DNA from: Megalobrama amblycephala
Lineage: Eukaryota; Chordata; Actinopteri; Cypriniformes; Xenocyprididae
Assembly (NCBI RefSeq): GCF_018812025.1
Contig: NC_063049.1
Coordinates: forward strand, 34,849,447 to 34,913,446
Length of the DNA: 64,000 nucleotides
Direction: 5' to 3'
Both the position numbers and the translations under genes were made by a program. Below the pieces are notes generated by a model. It was not told the DNA's origin. It saw nothing but the letters and a program-made list of their open reading frames with translations, and ran no database searches. Positions 58,441-64,000 of the stretch are shown piece after piece; position 1 is the first letter of the stretch; every line of letters starts with the position of its first letter.

Positions 58441-60045
58441 ATCAACCACTACTGTAGCTTTCATTCAGATCTGCCTCCAGCTAATCAACAACCAAAGGAT
58501 AGAATAAATTCTCTGCCCTACCTTTTTTTTTCACTCAAATATCACAGCACAAAAGAAACGATCTGTTGCTACCTCTGTTTCATCGTGAAAAAACTAAAAT
58601 GGCATACAATGCAAGATAGATGTATAAACGTATGTATAGTTACTATGAATAAACATAAATATTTATATACAATCCATTCAATACCAAAAACGATAGGGAT
58701 ATAAATCATTATCTAATTAAAAATTATACGTAACCCAATCTGTGTGCGCTATGTATTTTTATGCTTAGTAGGGCATTGCTGGCTTAGCAAGATGCTGATG
58801 CTAATGCTAAATTCTATTGGAAATAACTGAGTGAGGTTTCCATGTGGAGCGCTATATTGTTGCCTAAGTGCCTTCCATATTAGTCACTTATGAGGTTCCA
58901 TTTCTCTTAAGATACTGCTTATCTTAACAGAAGAGGTTAAGATAAGAGCTTAGAAGACAGCAACCTATGCAGGAAGTAGGTAGCTCACTGAGTTTTGGAA
59001 CAGAACCTGTATATATATGTGTGTGTGTGTGTGTGTGTGAATACTGATAGAGGCCCTTTGCTGACAGAAACTAGCAGGTGACGCATGGTGAATGGACTTA
59101 ATTCTGAAGGCCACTCTAAAAATATCTCAAGCCTTACACCAGACATAGTTCTACCAGCCTCACGCACACTCACCAACATCCACACACCAACAGGGTGCAC
59201 ATTCCTGCCAACTGGCTGGCGTAAGTTTAAAATGTTGAGTGTTTAGCAGCACTGAATTCCTCTCCATGTGTGCTGGGCTCCACCCTGAACTCGAGGGCCC
59301 CTCGACATCTGTCTCCAGGGGGTCCTGAGTCACAGGCTGTGGTGGCCGGTTGTCGGAGCCCAAAGGAGACAGACTGGATCCTGGCTCTGTGTCAGGGAGA
59401 GCCCAACGACACCATCTGTCTCTCATCTGCTCTACTTCAGTGCGACGAGTCATGCCGCAACACTCGAGGGGATTTAGGAGAGTGTTTCCAAGCATGAGCG
59501 TGAACATACCGTATGTATGTTTGTACACACACACAGAGAAAATCCAGACCGATGCTTTCTCCGGTGACAGCAAAAGCCTACAGTGACTAAAGTATGTCCT
59601 GACAGGCAGCTGTGTACACACCTGAGGTCTGCCGTGGGATTGTCAGCAGGCATATGGAAGGCTTGATTGTCTGCATGCTGAAACGTTTCTCAGGCTCTGT
59701 GTTGCTGTGGTGTGGAGCTGTTCTTTTTCTCCCCTCCTCCTTTTAGCCTTACTGTTTGCTCTGAGCTGGAGAAAGACAGCCAGAGTGATGTGGACTGTCT
59801 GCAGCATGCCTGTCAGGTTACAAAAAGCAATACGTCCACCTGTCACCTCCTCTAGTCAGACTCCCATCACCCTGCTGTCATGCTGCCACTGGCCCCTGCA
59901 CTGAAACCAGCTTCAAATTTGCTGACACAGCAACAACAATCACACATAGAGAGTGTGTGTGCACACTAACATGCTCAAACATATTAGACACACACACACT
60001 TCCAAACACATTAAAGGTAGAGAGAGGAGAACAGAGGATGGGGAG
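58441..60045. other. Unassigned sequence with a short (TG)n
   Basis: TATATATATG(TG)n at about 59009-59039 is the only clear repeat. 59160-59910 is GC-richer and non-repetitive; overlapping frames on both strands have no recognised domain. Confidence 0.4.
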
Positions 60046-60190
60046 GGGGAAGGGAAGGGAAGGGAAGGGAAGGGAAGGGAAGGGAAGGGTAGGGTAGGGT
60101 AGGGTAGGGTAGGGTAGGGTAGGGTAGGGTAGGGAAGGGAAGGGAAGGGAAGGGAAGGGAAGGGAAGGGAAGGGAAGGGAAGGGAAGGGA
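60046..60190 (+). repeat. G-rich pentanucleotide array, GGGAA-GGGTA-GGGAA
   Basis: About 29 units in three blocks: GGGAA to about 60087, GGGTA from about 60088 to 60131, then GGGAA again to 60190. Every unit contributes a GGG run separated by two bases, so the plus strand has strong G-quadruplex potential and the minus strand is pure pyrimidine/A. The frame 60011-60277 through it is an artefact. Confidence 0.97.
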
Positions 60191-60198
60191 ACAGGTAA

Positions 60199-60965
60199 AG
60201 CTGAGTTCAGACTGCACGGTTTTCAAAGTAGTCGGGTCACTTTTCTTTTCACACTGCATGACTATCTTGGCCAGCATTCAGTCGCTGCTGTGTTCACACT
60301 GCACGATGGATTGGCGACAAAAGGTTTCACACTGCATGACTTTACAATAGGAAGAATCGCCGACAACTCTGTCTGGCACGCAAACTACGTTTCACAACCA
60401 AACACACACGAGATGTGACAAGGAAAACGCGATATCACGCGTGCAAGACCGGAGTTCTCAGGTGAGACTGGGATTATTATTAAAAATGGTAGCCCACAAG
60501 AAGCTTGCAATACAAATTGCCTGTGCGCTGATTTGCAGCCAAAACAAGAAAAAGAAAAGAAGAATATGGAGGAGGAAATGGTTGGGGAGACGTGAGGAAC
60601 AAGAATTGTGTGTTCTGCAACGAGAGTGGTCTATAACTCCTCCCCGAACTCCCCGCTGCTCTGTATCTTGCTCTCTCATTGGCTGTCGGTCATCGCCGAT
60701 GTAGTTTTCAGTCAGAACACTTTTCACACAGCAGGATTTTGAATCGCCGACAGGTCCAGATATTTAGCATGCCAAATATCTCACGGGCGTCGGCGACTCG
60801 TCGGTGATTCTCTCAGATCGCGTCTTTGCTCATTCACACTGCGTGATTGTCACTCGTGTGAAACGAGCACCGATTTGCCTGTGATTTCGGGCATTTGTCA
60901 TTGATTTCTCAAAACCTGTCGGCGAGCCAAAATCGGGGCTAAAATCGTGCAGTCTGAACTCGGCT
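60199..60965 (+). mobile_element. PIF/Harbinger element with internal deletion
   Basis: The left end AGCTGAGTTCAGACTGCACG and the complement of the right end, AGCCGAGTTCAGACTGCACG, differ at one base. TAA flanks both sides (60196-60198 and 60966-60968), the 3-bp target of PIF/Harbinger. Subterminal TTCACACTGCRYGA motifs occur at least three times on the left and at least once on the right, a layout expected of transposase or accessory-protein binding sites. The interior keeps a probable transposase N terminus; the catalytic core is missing from the 767 bp. Confidence 0.88.
60486..60704 (+). pseudogene. Harbinger-like transposase N-terminal relic
   Basis: From the ATG at 60486 the frame reads MVAHKKLAIQIACALICSQ, then the basic KKKKRRIWRRKWLGRREEQ, then LQREW, and then runs into unrelated Pro/Ser/Cys-rich sequence. 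The basic R-x-W-x-R-x-W-L motif before a Leu-Gln helix resembles the start of Harbinger/HARBI1-type nucleases. The DDE core is absent: an internal deletion of the parent element is inferred to begin near 60630. Not functional alone. Confidence 0.6.
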
Positions 60966-60968
60966 TAA

Positions 60969-61079
60969 GGGGGAGTAAGAAAGAAAAGAAAAGAACAGAA
61001 AAGAGAGGGAGATGGATAAGGGGGAAGAGAACAAAGGAAAAAGGGAAAGGAAAGGGAAAATGAACAAGTAAATGAAAAG
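60969..61079 (+). repeat. Purine-rich low-complexity tract
   Basis: Almost uninterrupted A/G sequence (AAGAAAGAAAAGAAAAGAAC and similar), continuing on the far side of the Harbinger insertion the purine bias of 60010-60190. This suggests the element landed in a longer polypurine tract. Confidence 0.8.
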
Positions 61080-61262
61080 GGTACACTCTTAGATAAAAGG
61101 TACAAAAGCTGTCACTGGGGCGGACCCCTTCAAAAGGTATACTAATATGTACCTTTAAGATACTATTATGCACTGTTTAGATGAAAATAAAGTACAAAGT
61201 TGTACCTTTTTAAAGGGTACCACCCCAGTGACATTTTTTTTTTTTTTTCTGAGCGCGTACAC
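61080..61262. mobile_element. Small palindromic MITE
   Basis: GTACACTCTTAGATAAAAGG ... TGTCACTGGGGCGG on the left mirrors CCACCCCAGTGACA ... TCTGAGCGCGTACAC on the right. AAAAGGTA and TACCTTTTTAAAGGGTACC motifs fill the centre. No coding capacity. The duplication is not resolvable. Confidence 0.75.
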
Positions 61263-63261
61263 TAAAGGGAAAATAATAAAGCTGCAGGACCTTTAGCAGC
61301 TTGCAGATTTTTTTCCACCTTTTGGTTTGGATTGTATCCAAGTCTAAACAAACTGGTGGAGGGACTATGAAAGTGTTGAAGTTTTGGCCTCAGCCAGCGC
61401 TCTGCTCACTGCCATCACAAAAGCACAGTGCAGAATCTCATTCATCAAACTTGTTCTGCTCTCAGACAGATGGAGTCTGAACAACTCATGGGTACCCCCC
61501 AGAAACATCACTGCTGTGAGCATCCATTCACAACATGCTTTATTTCAATTCATGAGAGCTGGCATGAAGGCAGAAGATCAGAACCAATATTGTGTTTAGA
61601 TAGATGTCCAGGTTGTCAAGCTTATCTGGACTGGACAGTTGCTGTATGCAGGCTGCTGGGTCTAAATTTAGGTTGCCTTTAACAGTTGTTGAATGTCTGC
61701 ACAGAGATCTCTACTGCTTTAAAAACTTAACTGGACGTAAAGAAGGGCTTTTCTCACTGCACTTAACCCTGGGATATCATCATTCTAAACCCCACTTTTA
61801 AATGTTTTAATTTAATTTAGAAGCAAAGTTACCACCGCTTTTTACCCGGAGTAATGAAACCCTGCTCTGAAGCAGTACTTTCAACGTATGAGGGGGGACA
61901 AAATGTCAAATGGTAATAGGAAACGTGTCAGTTGGAGTGAAGAAGATTTCATTATTACCTTTACAGTGCAAAAAAGTCCATTCAGCATAAACTTGATAGT
62001 ATAGCCGGCAGGATGCACAATGTTAAGCCTTTATGTTAACAGGTTGGGTGCTTTGTTCACCCAGTCATTGACACAGACGCTGCAAATATGCAAATAAAAC
62101 CATGTATTGAATGTACAGTGTGAAATGTAATTTTATGAACCCTCATGATTAATTGTTAACCCTGGATAAATTATGAGCAGTGTGAAATGTGAAGCAAGAT
62201 AACCCAGGATACCCAGGATTTCATTTACTTTGAGTTTACAATGACCCAGGGTTAAACATTTCAAGTGTGAAAAGCCCTAAAGAGGGTTTTAGACATGGAT
62301 GTGCTCCTTGAAACTCTTCAAGAACATGGTGAGCGTGTACCTATCAAAACTATTAACAGACTGAACGTCCCCTAAATTTCCTGGCAATGAGTGAGAGCTG
62401 AATTAGCCTCCCCTGAGATTCATGATTAAATGTTCTTTTAATAGAGTGTTCACTGTTGAGTCAATGCTTCAGTCCTTTAAAGGGATTTAGTTTAATTACA
62501 TCATATCTAAAACTAATGACTTCGATATGGTCTTTAGTCATACATGCTCTAAAACACTGTTCAACAAGACTCCACATGGGATGACAGCACAGATTAGACC
62601 AGAATTTGTTGCCTTGATTAGAAACATAAGTCTCCCCTCACACTGGTATTCTTTGATTCTTTGTTTCAGAGAACACACTTTCCACATCTTTAAAGGAAAT
62701 AAAATATATGTTTTTCTACACCACACCTTTATAAAAATCCATCAAAGGATATGTTCCAGCCAAACACTTGACATGATAATTGCAGGCTATCAAATCCTGC
62801 TGGCAAATGTGAAGGACACTGATCTGGAAGCAAACAATACAATGGCTCAAGTGTAGCATCCATGTGAATATAAGTGAATAAGAACAGGGAGAGAAGCTTC
62901 TCTCTGGCTGGAAGTGTGAAGTGGGCAAGAGGCTGCCACTGATGCCAGCTCTTAATGGCATTCTCTAGTGCCCTCTGCTCCACTCTGATTGGCCCCAGGG
63001 ATGTTGCTGGCATGCTGTAGTAGAATGGCAAGGCTGGATAACCCGGTTATGAACAGCTATAAACAATACAGCAATGCTCAGTGTGCCTCTTTGATGGCAT
63101 GACACATTTAAGTAAGCAAATAAAAACTTTTTTTCCCCTTCTCTTTATCAAAGATTTATACAGCTTATACAAAGTAATGAATATTAAATATATTTTTAAA
63201 AGTAAGAATTTTTTATATGTGCATATTTTAATCATATATATAAAATTAGAACATTATACAG
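61263..63261. other. Mostly unassigned sequence
   Basis: 61380-61760 and 62880-63050 are unique and of higher complexity. 61800-62285 (TTAACCCTGGATAAATTATG, GACCCAGGGTTAAAC, GTGTGAAAAGCCC) probably contains a dispersed fish repeat with internal complementarity. The frames show no domains. Confidence 0.4.
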
Positions 63262-63548
63262 TCCTTCCAGGATTTCGCAGGACTTTTTTTTTTATTTTTG
63301 TGGCCTACAATGACTGAATTTACGGCGACTTTTCTCAAAATTTGCGGCAATATTTACAGGTTTCACAGAGACCATCGCCCCTAGTGGTGAAACATTGAAA
63401 TTTCGAAACGTTTCGAAACACTTATGACAAAACAAAGCCTCATTTACTGAAATCACGTGACTTTGGCAGTTTGATACACGCTCCGAACCACTGATTCGAA
63501 ACAAAAGATTCGGAAAGCTGCGAAGCTTCATGAAGCAGTGTTTTGAAA
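63262..63548 (+). mobile_element. Two adjoining repeat fragments
   Basis: 63262-63360 (CAGTCCTTCCAGGATTTCGC, AAAATTTGCGGCAATATTTA) and 63361-63548 (GAAATTTCGAAACGTTTCGA, CGCTCCGAACCACTGATTCG, GAAGCAGTGTTTTGAAATCG) are recalled as fish repeats. The second contains a TTTCGAAACGTTTCGAAA palindrome. Termini uncertain. Confidence 0.55.
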
Positions 63549-63551
63549 TCG

Positions 63552-63858
63552 CCCATCACTACATATTCTTGAATAAAGTCGTTATTTTGTTTTTTTGGTG
63601 CACGAAAAGTATTCTCGTCACTTCATAACATTAAGGTTGAACCACTGCAGTCACATGAACTGTTTTAAATTTGTCTTTAGCCGGGTTAATTGTGTTAATT
63701 GTTAAGTGTTAATTGTCTTGCTGTCAATGGACACCTCACTGAGCCATCGGATTTTATCAAAAATATCTTAATTTGTGTTCCAAAGATGAACGAAGGTCTT
63801 ATGGGTGTGGAACGACATGAGGGTGAGTAATTAATGACAGAATTTTCATTTTTGACAG
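63552..63858 (-). mobile_element. Half-length Angel-like element
   Basis: Centre and right arm of the subfamily complete at 5962-6431: GAATAAAGTCGTTATTTTGT, GTATTCTCGTCACTTCATAA, AAGATGAACGAAGGTCTTAT and GGGTGTGGAACGACATGAGG, ending ATTTTCATTTTTGACAG. The left arm and the terminal TTGGGTGAAC...TTAA are gone. Confidence 0.85.
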
Positions 63859-64000
63859 AAAAGCACTGAGGTTGAGTTGAGATGCAGATAATATTAACTT
63901 TTTTATTATTATTAATAAATATTAAAAATATATACTAGGGTGTGGAAATGGCTAATAAGCCAATAAGTGCTCCTCTGCAGCATCTACTACTCTTTTTATT

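Noticed and set aside
60088..60131. Interstitial telomeric repeat
   Set aside because: The unit is GGGTA (five bases), not the vertebrate TTAGGG hexamer.
60011..60277. Pro/Leu/Phe/Ser-rich frame on the minus strand
   Set aside because: Translation of the GGGAA/GGGTA array and the neighbouring Harbinger end.

Overview
This window looks like intergenic or intronic DNA from a cyprinid-type teleost (zebrafish, carp or goldfish lineage). I infer this from the AT-rich composition, long (TA)n, (CA)n and tetranucleotide tracts, and above all from many copies of short palindromic DNA transposons whose ends (TTAAAGGGATAGTTCA and its reverse complement) I recognise as typical of cyprinid genomes. I see no convincing protein-coding host gene, no tRNA or rRNA gene and no tRNA-derived SINE. 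The open reading frames present are short, overlapping on both strands, or made of translated microsatellites. Bacterial features (operons, ribosome binding sites, CRISPR) do not apply.

The recognisable content is transposable elements, mostly non-autonomous: hAT-type MITEs with 8-bp target-site duplications (TSDs), PIF/Harbinger-type elements with 3-bp TSDs, a Tc1/mariner palindrome, two solo LTRs with 5-bp TSDs, and several copies of a TTAA-ended palindromic family (called Angel-like here; the name is unverified). Coding relics sit inside some of them: two opposed fragments of Tc1 transposase in 33767-34589, a probable Harbinger transposase N terminus in 60199-60965, a probable BED zinc-finger exon in 26211-27566 and a decayed THAP zinc finger at 52632-52790.

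The striking architecture is nesting. At least eight insertions lie inside older repeats, and seven of them keep TSDs that define the insertion exactly: two solo LTRs in 4473-5738, hAT MITEs in 9161-10981, 11948-13714, 28184-29341, 38441-39066 and 55773-56185, and a multi-level stack in 25084-27989.

Region by region: 1-4.4 kb mostly unassigned; 4.5-11 kb nested repeats; 11.9-13.7 kb nested DNA transposon; 13.9-21.5 kb simple repeats with a possible regulatory block near 18.6-18.9 kb; 21.6-25 kb mostly unassigned; 25-29.3 kb the densest nest; 29.6-33 kb mostly unassigned, with a GC-richer block near 29.9-30.3 kb; 33.8-34.6 kb the Tc1 palindrome; 36.3-36.8 kb a possible conserved non-coding block; 38.4-48.4 kb mixed repeats; 48.9-49.5 kb a GC-rich unassigned block; 50.7-56.2 kb old transposon sequence; 60-61.3 kb a G-rich pentanucleotide array beside a Harbinger relic and a small MITE; 63.3-63.9 kb repeat fragments. 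The non-repeat blocks could be enhancers of a distant gene, but without alignment that remains inference.
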